Part shown: piece by piece, positions 49,275-62,029 of the stretch | Position numbering within the stretch: the stretch's first letter is position 1 | Layout: each line of letters opens with the position of its first letter | Assembly (NCBI GenBank): GCA_028023455.1 | Contig: JAQFVV010012489.1 | Span: 3,411,881 to 3,475,880, forward strand | DNA from: Epiperipatus broadwayi | Taxonomy: Eukaryota; Onychophora; Udeonychophora; Euonychophora; Peripatidae | Reading direction: 5' to 3' | DNA: 64,000 nt | The notes under the pieces: generated by a model | Databases searched by the model: none | Seen by the model: only the letters and a program-made list of their open reading frames with translations | Told to the model about the DNA's origin: nothing | Program-made: the position numbers and the translations under genes

Positions 49275-52200
49275 CTTTAATCTATAATTTACTCTCATAT
49301 CTTTCTACTTATAATGTTGTTCATGTATATTACATAGCAATAACAATAATATAATTTTCTATTATTCATATGGCATCTTAAGTAAACATATATGATATGA
49401 TATTATAATATGAGAATATGTGACAATCATTACTAAGATCACTTAATGTAAATCTTTAGTAATTATTCCATGACCATCAGAATATTACAATAAATGAAAC
49501 TTCTTAAATAAAATATATCAAATAAAACATTATAACTCTTAAATAACAATTTTATTTATGAAGTGCAAATACTATGTCTTCATTATAATTATCTGTGATT
49601 ATGTAATTGTGATGTGAAGAAATTGAGTCGACACCAATATTTATAACAAAACTTAACAAATTTATTAATACACTTTAACAATAAATTATATGCAGTATGT
49701 ACAATATGCATGCACTTGGTCTTACTCTCTTTTAGTTAATTTTACAAAAAAAAAAAATGAATTAAATAAAAATATTAGATATAAAAAGATTGCTTTATCA
49801 AATTCTAATTACTGACATATTACCATAACATTTTTATGGCCTCTATTAATTTTAAAAATTATTACATTACAAAAGTATTATTTAAATTATTAATTCACTT
49901 TGAATTTATCTTTTATTATTTAGTTTTAAAAAACACTTTTACTATATCTTCTGATTATTCTTAACTTACTCATAGTGTAAATAATATTAATTAATAATCT
50001 ACCCATTAATTTAAATGCTTATTATTCTTCAATATGATGTCAAATAAATGTAAACATTGATGTGTATTATTTTAAAATAATAATAATATAAAATTATGAT
50101 CACTTGCATTCTTCAAGTATGATTTATGTATATTTTTCTTACATGTAAAAATATGCATTAACATTGAATTTCTTTAAAACTTAATGATTAAATGATATCT
50201 TTAGGGAAAACACATTCCATTCATCATTTATTTATTTGTAATAAATAATAATGAGTCCCAAACATAAAAAAAGTTTATGATTCTTTATTAACAAGTTACC
50301 ATCTTGTATTCTTTACCTTCAATCATTTTTACTTTTAAACAATATAACCCATCTTATCTTTTAAACAACAATTCTGCATTTTAAACTTATTCATCATTTC
50401 ATATTTTAAAATACTAGCCTTAACGATACCATTCAAGCAATGCCGATAGTAAATACACGTAGGTATATGGAATAAATCAGATTTTAATTTAATAACACTT
50501 CTATTAAATTACCATCATGGTCACACTGTGTCATAAATAAGATATGACTATTTTAGTTCATCACCTTTACCAATAAACATAATGTCCAAGCTATTTATTC
50601 AGCTCTATGGAACACTACAACTTCAACATACAGAAAATAACACTACCATAAACAAATACAAGTTATAGGGCTAAGTTATCTATACTTGCACAATAATCAC
50701 TATCATCTATACTTATTCCAATATAAATAAATCTTACCTAAAAATATTATCTTAGTTTTATTTAACTTAATACCAAGCTTACATTGCTAAAATCTATTCT
50801 TACATTTTTATAATAATAAATAAATTCATGTCTGAAATAACTATCTAACCAATCAATAAGAAAAGATTGTTTTATCCATTAGTAAATTTACACATAAATA
50901 CAATCAGTATCGATATTCTGGTTTATTATTTTGATCACTTAAAATAAATATTAAATTCCGTTATAATAGAATCATATACTTATATTTCCCTTATATTAAA
51001 ATGTACTTATAATATTATTAAAAGTATGCATATTTTATAACAGGAATAAATGAATTAAAACTATGTGTACATATTGTGTTTTTCATAATCATTTCATACA
51101 TCCACATTAAGATATACACTAAATCAATACATAGTAAAATGATCAATACTTTTATAATTGTTACCATCAATAATATGTATTTCTTGATGATTATTCCATT
51201 AATATCTCTGGATCACGAACTAAATAAAACATTATTTAAATATCACTCATTCTATACCATACTTTAAAATATTAAACTTTTTTTTTAAAAATTATTAAAG
51301 ACTTTTTTTCTTTCTTAATAACTAATTTTTAGATTAGTAAATAATTTAATGTTTTATGTTTCTACTCTACTTCTATTTATGAATAAAATATGAAAGTTAG
51401 TAAAAATAAATTTAAACATATTTACGAAAAGAAACTCCTTCTGAAAGAATTCACTAAAGAGAATGTCTTTTTTCTCATGGTACCCATTGTTGATTACACT
51501 TCTAATGCCAAAAAACTATGCATTCTCTATTTCACATTGTAACACAAACAATTCAAAATGACTGTTCCACATTAAATACGGTAAGTTCACTTTTTTCTTC
51601 ACCAAAATCTGAATTTATTTACTTAATTATTACTTTGTCTCCAAAATTTGAAATAGTTTACCAATTCCATGGCTATGTAAAAACAACATTAAAAGTACTT
51701 TTTATATTTTGTGCTCAAATAGTTTCCACGTTCTTGCAACTTTTATCCATATTTCCTGATGTCTAAGTTTTCTGATACAGCATCAAAAACAACCGGGTTT
51801 TAAATTGCTTTTCACAATATAAATAAATTCCACCATAATTTTATAACCTTTGTATGTCCAGCATACCTTAATCATTGATTTTGAATATTTTAAAAATATA
51901 ATATAAATCATATCAGCAAATTATTTTAATTTTATCTTTTTTTAAAAAAAATTCCAGCTTGAAATTATTTTTAATATTTCTTCAGAAAGAAATATTAGCA
52001 TTCCCAAAATAATTGTTTGGTCAAATTCAAAGGGTTTTTTTTTAAAAAAAAGCATTTCCATCACAATTCAAAATAAGTTTGTTTTTTTTTTATAAAATAT
52101 TTAATATCATTCCATTTTTGATGAAACTCTTGTATTTCTCCGTAGTTCTTTTAATAAAATTCCATTGTAAACTAACATGACCCATTAGAATAGGCAAGAT

Positions 52201-52505
52201 TATATGCTTTATATGATAATAACACTTACATTTTTTCTTAATCCTTTTATATTTAGTGATAACTTTCCCATGTCTAAGTTGATGACAAATTGAATAAAAA
52301 TAAATCAGCTAGTAGGAAATATTTATTTTTTAGCCTTGCATATCTATATCACAACCTTATAACAATAAATTACTGTACTTTTAGAATTTTAAAAATGATA
52401 AAATTGACTATTAAGCTATTACTTAATTTACCGAGGTTGTGGAATCCTGATGATGGTATCACAGTATAATAGGATAACAGTGACCCTGGAATTCCTGCAC
52501 AGCTC

Positions 52506-52539
52506 TTTTATAGCTGCCAAAAACACACATTTTCATTGG
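52506..52539 (-). promoter_or_regulatory. CCAAT plus TATA box in family 1 copy 3
   Basis: On the minus strand CCAAT (52539-52535) and TATAAAA (52512-52506), a 22-bp gap, about 880 bp from the upstream end of the element. Downstream of it is a local GC-richer segment. Confidence 0.6.
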
Positions 52540-53392
52540 TCAATTTCAACAATGCTTGTTTCACAACCTGGATAACGAACACCAGATAAAATTTTAAACT
52601 AATAATAATTTATTAAATATTTATTTTTATTATATTTTTCAATTATTAATTAATTTTCATATTTTATTTACACTGATTAAATACTTCAAAATAACTTTTA
52701 AAAATCATATTTTAATATTTATTACCATTTATACCTTTATTTTAAACCTAACGTATTTATTTTCAACACAAAACATAAATCTAATTTCATCTACTAAATC
52801 TATTTTTAAAACTTAATCTAATATTTATAACAGATAATATTATTTTATTTTCAAACACAGGTGTGCATCACGTGATTTATAAAACTAAATGAGACACTAG
52901 TAATTTAAAGAAAAATAAAATAAATATTTTAATTTATAAAATATTACATATGTCAATATCATAGCACAATTTTAAAATAATTATTTTAATATTATAAGAC
53001 CAAAAATACACTTTTTTCCCTACATTATTATGATTAATTAAATAATTTAACACATAACCATTAAATACAATTATTATTGTTAAATAATCTATCCGTTTAA
53101 CTTTAAAGTATTACTTTTAAAATTTACCTTAATCATTTACTTATACGACTTATTAAATCAATATTTATTCTGGCCAGTTCTCCCAATCATACAATCTTAT
53201 AATGATTTTTAGCTAACTACTTTCTTACAAATACCAACACAATATTATACATCACTTATTTTACTTGCCTTAACTAAATTATTCAAAGATCATCAACACA
53301 TAACATACATCATCTCTTACTTAATTTTAAAATTTAAAATTTTCTAGTAAATTGTTAGAAATCATCCATTCTAACCTAAACAAAAGGACACA

Positions 53393-53617
53393 ATATATTG
53401 CAATTACAACTATTAGAAATTTTTAAAAAATATGCTGCAAAGTTTTTTAATATCCAATTCAAATTTTTTTTCTAATTATGGCTAATCGTTATCTCAATAA
53501 TTTATTATATAGTTGTGTTTACATTATATTCTGTTAAATTATAAAAATATTCATTTATAAATTGAAGTATTAATGTATTATTATATATTGTTTATATATA
53601 TTGAACTGGGTCCATTC
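53393..53617. other. Spacer between family 1 copy 3 and family 2 copy B
   Basis: Short AT-rich spacer; nothing recognised. Confidence 0.5.
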
Positions 53618-55142
53618 AAATAGAATTTGTTTAATAGGTTTTAACCTTCTATAACATATAATTTTATATTTTTATATTATAAATATTACGTGAATGGACT
53701 ATCCCTTCAAGCAGAGGGAAAATACCACTGATAACAGAGCTATCAACAATACAAACAGTCTGACCAAGCTATGCAAAGCATAACACAATTACATTTTCAG
53801 ACTGTGGCCCACCTACCATCCAAAGCATTTTATTTGTTTAGAGGTATACCTCAGGCGCTGGCTAATTACAAGGAGTAACTAACATACCTGGATGGTAGGC
53901 CCATAATCCAGCTCTTGAAATATCTCATGACTAGATGAATCGAAAAAGTAATATAATAAACTACTTTAGTTAGTGGAATTAGTAAAAGAATCGACCGACA
54001 AATACTAGTTTCCAAAAACAATTTATTTTAAATATTTAAAATTAACTGAGAACTAATTTATGAATTCATTCAACATTTCTTCTCTGAATAAAATAATAAT
54101 ACATAACAACATATATCATGCACACATATTATCAATAAACATACAATATTATATAAACATAAACATTAAAACATATATCACACATGCACATTTTATCATA
54201 TGAGCTATTTGTTAGTATGATTTGGAAAAGTTCTGTGAATGTTTGCTGCTTACACTAACTGCATGTAAATAGTTCTTTTTATGTTAGTTAGTTCAATTAT
54301 TACACTGACTCTGGAGGCTTCAAAAATTGCAATGGCAACAATATATTCACAATGGGAATGGGAATAATAATAAAAAAATATTACTGTTATCTATAGGATT
54401 TTTTAACATTTCTCTGGATATACAGCTGCTTCTTTCTGTATGATGTAGGTTGTATCAACTGGTTGGATTCTAGATTTAATGATAAATGTGGTTCCTTGCT
54501 GCATTTTAATCTGGCAGACAAGTGTTTAAATGGCTCATATTGTTAGATATTTATGGCAGCTAATTGGAGACTTTCAGATATGCTAGGGCAGTCAGAGAAT
54601 GAAGTATAGTGGCATACTTCTTATTAGCAATGCATGTTTTTCTTGGCATTCTCAAGATAAAATTGATTTGTACTGACTGGAATAACATTGTTGAAAAATT
54701 ATCTGATCTCTCTTGATGACCCTTTTTCCCGGGCCTATTTATATGCTATTACTCTTATTGTTCAGCTTGATTACCATTCTTTTTGATTAAATTTATTAAT
54801 TAAATCCCCATTATCTGCTTACATTTCTTATTAGATTATTTTTCTTAGGATAAGATATACTTTTTAATTATTCCCATTGTTTATTTGTAGTCATCTTTGA
54901 ATTTAATTTAATTTTTATATTACAAATTTTATTTTTCATTAAACTTCTTTTTATATGCACTTGTATACACATTTAAATGTATCTTTAAAATCAACACATG
55001 CATTTTCCTACTTCTTTTAAATAAATAGAAAGAGAGATATATCGTTTTTAAATCATTTTTTATTTAGTTAAATTTCTCCCCCCCTCCTTTAATGACTCTT
55101 TAATTTGTAAACTTATGAATGATGCTTTTCATTAGCAGTACA
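53618..55142 (-). repeat. Family 2 interspersed repeat, copy B
   Basis: Nearly collinear with 57603-59258: TAGAATTTGTTTAATxGG at the left, CATTTTATTTGTTTAGAGG, the ACTGACTCTGGAGGCTTC block and a run of C near 55078. It ends at AGTACA (55142). It carries a minus-strand TATA-type word TATAAATAGGCC (about 54734-54745). It lacks the SINE that interrupts copy C, so it supplies the empty site. Confidence 0.75.
54730..54750 (-). promoter_or_regulatory. TATA-like site in family 2 copy B
   Basis: The minus strand reads GCATATAAATAGGCCCGGG. The same word, GCATATAAATAGGTCTG, is in copy C near 58858-58875, and a degenerate form in copy A. This fits a promoter reading toward lower coordinates. A start site is not shown. 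Confidence 0.45.
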
Positions 55143-56050
55143 TTGCACCACTTCTCCAACAAGAGTAAAATGTGTCATTTTGACCATTTTATCTTTGGAA
55201 ATTTCCTTAACATATTTTGAACTATTTACATTAATTATTATTTTTCTAAGTTTATTTTCTTTACTGGTGATCTGGAACTACATATGCTGAGGGAAATCTT
55301 CTTTGGTTATACTTTCCTTTTTTCTAAGCTGACAACATTGCTTACAATGATCTTGTACTAAATGATAACCATGAGGACATCACTATTTTTGCTGAGAAGG
55401 ATTTTAAGATGAGGCAGATGCACAATTTGTTGGCTTATACCAACTTACATGTGCATAAGTAAAACAAAAGCTACATATGCTGGGTTTCTACCTGATGTTT
55501 GGAAAAGAAAAAGATCACTGTGAATGACAGGATTCCTTGCCTGACCAATTTAACTTATGCTTTGGAAACGATGTATTAGATATGGGGATTCTTCCTCCTA
55601 AGAAGTGATCCATGACTTACTCAGATTGTTCCCAGTGTGCAAATTTTATATAAGAATGATGGATGGGCTCAGAACTTTCTGAGAATACTCACCCTGATAA
55701 TATTTTCACTGATAGTCCATTACAAGTACTACTTCCATTCAGCCTACAGCATTACACTTTCCTTCTTTCATAAACTCAATTCTATACTTCCTACCCTCCT
55801 TTCTTTCAATTACAATTCCTATAATATTTCTAATTTAAATATATATTTATTTATATTATTTATTAACCTTATAATATTATTTTAAATCCTTACAAACATT
55901 ATTTTATCCCATTTATTTACCTTTCTTTTATTAACCTACGTGAATTAAAAAAAAAAAAAACTATTTTATTTTATTCCTCTACTTCCTTTATTATTTTTCT
56001 ACCAATGTTTTATTTTTATTTATTCCTACTAACATTACTTTAAACCATTA
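55143..56050. other. Region between family 2 copies, left part
   Basis: Apart from the possible reverse transcriptase relic, it is AT-rich with an A run near 55948-55961. No other feature. Confidence 0.4.
55328..55720 (+). pseudogene. Possible non-LTR reverse transcriptase relic
   Basis: A 44-codon open stretch (55328-55459) contains YNDLVL and HEDITIF, loosely like the (F/Y)ADD box and following residues of non-LTR reverse transcriptases. Later in-frame pieces to about 55700 are broken by stops. The match is weak: the two catalytic Asp are reduced to one, and no other block is recognised. Confidence 0.35.
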
Positions 56051-56419
56051 ATTTGACCCATTTATTTATGAACACTTTTCTTTATTAATATGCATGTGCC
56101 AGAAAAAAATATTTTATCCAGCGATGCCTCCATTATTATTATTTTCCGAAAACATTTCATTTTTTTGTTTTTAAAATTTATTATTTTAGTTTTAAATAAT
56201 GAAATTTCCATATTCAGGTTTATCACCCACATCAAAATAATTTTCTGCTTCCAACTTGTAGTCCAGTTACAAATCCATTGTGTGTGTGATTTTTTTTTAA
56301 ACATTCTGTCCATTACATGCCCCCTAAACTTTGTGAAGCATTTTTTTCCTTTTTCCCACTAACTCTTTAATATAAATTACTTTTCCCCTTTTGTTTACTC
56401 CTCATTTATAATTTATTGC

Positions 56420-57102
56420 CTTGTCTCTTTCCCATTCTGTTCTATTTTCAACTTTGTATAACTGAAAACCTTTATACTTAGCAAAACTCCATAATTCGTC
56501 AAACTGTCCTATCTTATTTTTGATAATATCATCCCTAAAAAATGAAAAGAATTTCTTTTATACAGTCCTTTTGAGTGTGTTGAATAAGATTGTTTTGTAT
56601 ATAGCTTCTATTTCTGCTTTGAACTCATATTATCTAATCAACTTATTTCTAATCTCTTGGTCTATATTTTGTAACTTTTCTACCCCATTATCTATCTGTA
56701 TCTCATCTCTACAAACTTTTATCTCTACTTCTACCTTGCCTGTTCTAATGCTATCTTGTTCTATCTCATGTCCCAGTTCTTTCATATCTTCTACTATCCC
56801 CTTTCCTGACTTTCTTCATTCAATTCTTTTTCTACAGCTTCTATAGCTATGTGATTTTTCTCTACTTGCCCCATTATTTCACCCATCATTGCTTTTATTT
56901 CTCTAATCATTTCGACTTTAAACTCTGCCAGAATTGCTTGTTGACTTTGCTTGAATTCCAGCATTTCTTTCTTCATATTTACCATTATTCTCATTATCAC
57001 CTGTGTCTCTAAAATCTCTTCTTCCTCTACTACCTGTGATTTTTTAAATGAGATCAGGCTTTCATCCAACATTGTATCTTGACTGATTATTTCTGTACTC
57101 AT
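56420..57102 (-). pseudogene. Coiled-coil ORF1-like relic
   Basis: A 102-codon minus-strand frame (57102-56794) begins with Met and is rich in Glu, Lys, Met and Ile in heptad spacing, for example MKKEMLEFKQSQQ and EKNHIAIEAVEKEL. This is the composition of the coiled coil of L1-type ORF1 proteins. After a frame change at about 56800 a similar Glu/Lys-rich pattern continues to about 56640. Further pieces down to 56420 are weaker. The RNA-binding domain is not recognised. An LTR-element gag is an alternative because the region lies between two direct family 2 repeats. Confidence 0.6.
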
Positions 57103-57223
57103 ATTTTACTTTTTACTTTCTTATTTCAAATGTTTATTCAAAGCCTACCACTGACTCCAACTCCTATCATCTCTACGTGTCCCCAAATGCACTTAGCCTG
57201 CCCAAACATATATCTGCCATTGT

Positions 57224-57228
<5 letters not shown>

Positions 57229-57269
<41 letters not shown>
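57229..57269. repeat. (TA)n microsatellite
   Basis: About 20 TA units. Confidence 0.95.
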
Positions 57270-57273
<4 letters not shown>

Positions 57274-58217
57274 TTGTTATTGTTATTCATTTTAATTCTT
57301 TTAATTTCTTTTTAAAAATATATATTTATTTGACTCTTTACAGCTAAGGAACTTTTTTTATTTTATTTTTGTAAATGGATTCTAAAGATATTTTAGTTTC
57401 AACAACATAATTAAAATATATTTATTTATCTTTACTTAATATCCTTTTTACATTTTCACTCTCTTTTCATTTAGAAAGAAAAAATGTTTCAGTCAATTCT
57501 TTAATTTAAATTATACCACTTTACAACTCTTAATTATGTGCAGTTTGACATTTTTTTAATTTTTATTTTCTTTAATTTTATTTGACATATGATATCTGTT
57601 TAAATAGAATTTGTTTAATGGGTTTTAACCTATACCATATAATTTTATATTTTTACATTATAAATATTACGTGAATGGAATGGCCCTTCAGACAGAGGGG
57701 AGAATACCATCAGTAACAAAGCTATCAACAATACCCATGGTCAGACCAAGCTATGCAAAGCATAATACAATCACATTTCCATAATGTGGCCCACTTCAAC
57801 TGCTAGATTTAAACCTCTACCATCTAAAGCATTTTATTTGTTTAGAGGTATACCTCAGGTGCCAGCTAATTACAAGGAGTAACTAACATACCTGGACAGT
57901 AAGCCATAATCCAGCACTTGAAATATCCCATGACTAGCTCAATCAAAAAAGTAATATAATAAACTGCCTTAATTAGTGGTATTAGTAAAAGAATCAACGA
58001 CAAATACTAGTTTCCAAAAACAATTTATTTTAAATATTTTAAAATTAACTAAAAACTAATTTATGAATTCATTCAGCACTTCTTTTCTGAATGAAATAAT
58101 AATACATAACATCATATATCATGCACACATATTATCAATAAACATACAAGATTTAATAAACATAAGCATTAAAACATATATCACATACACCCATTTTATC
58201 ATATGTGCTGTTTGTTT

Positions 58218-58339
58218 TTTGTTTTTTTTCCCTCATATGTCATACATCGGCCAGGAGGTGAACCTGCAACAACCATTTGCAACCAACTGCTTGCTTGCAA
58301 GGCTGCTGTGCTGACCTCTTGGCTAACAACGCTTGACAG
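58218..58339 (-). mobile_element. tRNA-derived SINE, copy 4, inside family 2 copy C
   Basis: Perfect 14-nt target-site duplication TGTGCTGTTTGTTT (58204-58217 and 58340-58353). The orthologous place in copy B (near 54200) has the site once and no SINE. The A tail is on the left as T-rich sequence. This proves the SINE limits. Confidence 0.92.
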
Positions 58340-59783
58340 TGTGCTGTTTGTTTGTATGATTTGGAAAAGTTCTGGGAATGTTTGCTGCTTACACTAATTG
58401 CACATAAATAGTTATTTTTATGCTAGTTATGGAGTTCATTTATTACACTGACTCTGGAGGCTTCAAAGATTGCAATGGTTATAATATACTAATGACACAA
58501 TGGGAAATAATAATTACTGTTACCTATAGGATTTTTAAACATTTCTCTGGATATATGGCTGCTTCTTCCTGTATGATGCAGGTTGTACCAACCAGTTGAA
58601 GATTTAAGGACAAATGTGGTTCCTTGTTGCATTTCAGTCTGGCAGACAAATGTTTAAATAGCTCAGGTTGTTAGATATTCATGGTGGCTAATTGGAGACT
58701 TTCAGATATGCTAGGGTGGTCAGAGACTGGAGTACAGTGGCATACTTCTTATTAGCAATGCATGTTTTTCTTGGCATTCTCAAAATAAAATTTATTTATA
58801 CTGACTGGAATGACACTGTTGCAAAATTATATGATCTCACATGATGACTTTTTTTCAGACCTATTTATATGCTATTACTCTTATCGTTCAGCTTGATTAA
58901 CATTCTTTTTGATTAAATTTATTAATTAAATTCCCATTATCTGTTCACATTCCTTATTAGATTAATTTTCTTAGGATAATATATACTTTTTAATTATTCC
59001 CATCGTTTATTTGTAGCCATTGATGATTAATTATTCCCATTGTCTATTTGTAGCCAACTTTGAATTTAAATTAATTTTTGTATTACAAATTTTATTTTCA
59101 TTTTTTTAAATTCAACTTCTTTTTATATGCACTTGTATACACATTTAAATATGTCTTTAAAATCAACACACACATTTTCCTATTTTCTTTTAAATAAATG
59201 GAAAGAGATATATATTGTTTTTAAATATTTTTATTTAGTTAAATCCCCTCCCCCCTTAAGTTTTGGCCCATCAAGCAGGTGACACATGCATCTTATTTGA
59301 TCTGTTGACATGCTGTTTTCTTTCTTTACTGATATAAAAACTATAATCATGATGTCAATAGAAATATGGGCATTTGATAGATCTCTGACAGCATTTTAAA
59401 GATGTCTTCTACAAAAAAATCTGTTGAAAATCGTATGTTTTACAAGTTCTTTTAATAACCGGTGCATTTAATTTTCTTTTTTTATTATCAATTTTGTAAT
59501 TTTTATGAAGTGATAAGGACAGAAAATACTCATCAGTATTCAAATACACTTTTATAGGAATAAAAGTACTCTGATTCACAAACAAGGCCTTGAATGGAGT
59601 TTAAACATAATCAGAACATCAGGCTCGTAAGTATAAAATTTTAATTTTTTGAATAATATTTCAATTTTTTTAAGTATTTGAAAAAATGATTTAATTTTTA
59701 TTAATTTTAGTTTGTAGTTGGTGTGTGTCTAAATAAAAATTATATATTTATTTATGTTCATATAGAATTCATATCTATGATAA

Positions 59784-60050
59784 TTTTCTAAGTTCTAATC
59801 CACTTATTTTATAAAAATAATGATTCTCAAAAAGTTTAATAATTTATTATTTATTATTATGTTTATATGGTGTGTTTGTGATTACAATTAATGATTTAAA
59901 AAATTAATAATCAGACATCTACATTAATTTTCTAAGTTCTAAATTCAACTTATTTTATAAAATTAAATTTATTTTATAAAAATAATGATTCTTAAAAAGT
60001 TTAATAATTTATTATTTATTATTATGTTAATATGGTGTGTTTGTGTTTAG
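59784..60050. repeat. 144-bp imperfect tandem duplication
   Basis: TTTTCTAAGTTCTAA at 59784 recurs at 59928, and AAAAAGTTTAATAATTTATT and TATGGTGTGTTTGTG recur at the same offset with small differences. Confidence 0.75.
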
Positions 60051-60262
60051 AAGTAGTAATTTACAAAACTTATAATTAAATGTATAGAAAGATTGCATAT
60101 GCAGGCAAATAATCAAATTCTGATTCTTGCCTATGTTTTGATATTCATGCTGTAAAGTCACTCTGGTATTGCTATATGTTCATCACATTATTTTCAAGTA
60201 TACAGCTAACAAATGCAAATAAATTATTTTTATGTGATACAATAAATATAACAAGACAGCAA

Positions 60263-60343
60263 CACTGGTGTGCATAAGAATATAAACATCACTGGTGTGC
60301 ATAAAGAATATAAATATCACTGATGTACACAAAAAATATAAAA
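60263..60343. repeat. 27-28 bp minisatellite, three units
   Basis: CACTGGTGTGCATAAGAATATAAA-type units begin at 60263, 60290 and 60318. Confidence 0.8.
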
Positions 60344-60974
60344 TGAAAAGATGAAACTCATTTTATCAGTGATACAGACAGTAGCCTGCAATTTCTAGTT
60401 TTAGATAGACAAGAAGCCAATTGCCATGATGTCAAATGCATATTTATCTTTTGGAAATGATTTGTTTTGTATATTTTATTAGGATGAATCTTTTTCTTAT
60501 AGATGCCTTTGACATTTGGTAACTTTTGGGGTACAAGACAAAAATAAAGAATTGTTATGCAAATACTTTTGGAGATTCTGAAGCTATGTTTTATCTCAAG
60601 TAAGACATATTATATATGGTTTGAAAAATAATTATGTGAGGAATACAAAGAAGTTATCACTAAAGATGTAATTTAAACTTATTTAATGATGAATTAGAAA
60701 TTATGAACAAACAATAAAATAATAATTATTTTGTATGCTGAAATTTCTTTTTTCCTTATTTTTAAATGGTTATTACTATTTGTTGTAGACTTATTGTTTT
60801 CCTTAGTTTTTCTAGGTTTTCTATTAATGTAATTTCTTTTGCTCTAACATAATTAAAACTAAAGATATTGTGAAAATTGTATCTCAGGGCAGTTTTTAAA
60901 AAAATTCAATATGGTGTTCTAGGCCCAAACAGTTCACTCTTAATTCGTAAACTTATGAATGATGCTTAGTGGTT

Positions 60975-60976
<2 letters not shown>

Positions 60977-61062
<86 letters not shown>
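60977..61062. repeat. (TA)n microsatellite, about 43 units
   Basis: An uninterrupted TA array beginning at the end of family 2 copy C. Confidence 0.97.
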
Positions 61063-61066
<4 letters not shown>

Positions 61067-61891
61067 ACTAATTAAGAAATATATTAATTATACTGTATAA
61101 TATTCATACAACCATAGAGCTTATTTCTCTGTAACTTTATTTTTATGAAATAATATATATATGGAATATAAATAATTTATCACACGTTTGATATTTCTGT
61201 TTTTCTTTTTTTAATGTTTAAATATTATATATATATATGCTTTTCTAAATGTATTTTTTATTCAATGAATATAAAAATTATTGAAAAATAATATTAAAAA
61301 CTACTAGAAAGCAAAATATTTAAAATATTTATTCTAAAACATCGCACAATATTTACTAAAAATTGATTTGATATATAGTCTAAGTCTATTTTATTTTGCT
61401 AAAAATAATAAAAACTATAAATTACTTTTAAAAATATTAAAAAGTTCACTTTTATTGCTTGTCAATGGTTTTTTATCATGACTGTTTTGATCACCTTCTT
61501 TCTTCAAATAAATATACTAGAAAGTAATTTTCATATTTACTAAACCTATTACTTCACTTATATATTTTAATAAAGCAGCTCTGTCAAATATTATATATGT
61601 TATACATCCTCTACTTTTAAATTAATATTATTTTAAAATCAAATGTCAAATTTGTAAAACAGAATATTTCATTTATTTATTATAAAATTAAAAGAGATAA
61701 AAAACAACTAATATTTAACTTTTTTTAAAAATATAAAGTAAGAAAAATATTAAATTCTTATGACTTAATCTACAAGTCTAACATTTCATTCATTCAATTA
61801 TTTGATAATATTCTCTTTAGAAAAATGCATCAACAATTATCACTAATCATTTATCAGGATTAATAAATATTATTATTTAGAAATGTAGCAC
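61063..61891. other. AT-rich non-coding stretch
   Basis: Nothing recognised. Confidence 0.5.
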
Positions 61892-61905
61892 AAATACCAT
61901 TTTTC

Positions 61906-62015
61906 CTTTCAAGCATTGTTAGCCGAGAGATCATTGCAGCAGCCTTGCAAGCAAGTAGTTGGTTGCAGACGGTTGTGGGTTCGCATCCCAGTCGATGATA
62001 TGACATATAAAAAAA
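61906..62015 (+). mobile_element. tRNA-derived SINE, copy 5, with 14-bp target-site duplication
   Basis: The best preserved plus-strand copy. A-box-like TTAGCCGAGAGATC, anticodon-like CCTTGCAAG, B-box GGTTCGCATCCC, then GATATGACATAT and an A tail. Perfect 14-nt duplications AAATACCATTTTTC (61892-61905 and 62016-62029). About 110 bp, so it is a tRNA-only SINE with a very short tail. Confidence 0.93.
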
Positions 62016-62029
62016 AAATACCATTTTTC

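Larger units (their letters stand above)
59260..60939. mobile_element. 1.68 kb insertion in family 2 copy C, unclassified
   Basis: Absent from copies A and B. TTAA occurs at both edges (59256-59259 and 60940-60943), but alignment to copy B leaves the exact junction uncertain. Its ends contain GTTTTGGCCCAT and GTTCTAGGCCCAAAC, weakly inverted. Inside are a 144-bp duplication and a 27-bp minisatellite. No coding frame. Confidence 0.5.
57603..60976 (-). repeat. Family 2 interspersed repeat, copy C, with two insertions
   Basis: Similar to copy B over its whole length, but interrupted by a SINE (58218-58339) and by a 1.68 kb stretch (about 59260-60939). It then resumes with GTAAACTTATGAATGATGC and ends GGTTCA at 60976, next to a TA array. 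It carries the TATA-like word near 58865 (minus). Confidence 0.72.

Noticed and set aside
56520-56846. 108-codon plus-strand frame rich in Ser and Leu
   Set aside because: It is the antisense of the Glu/Lys-rich coiled-coil relic.
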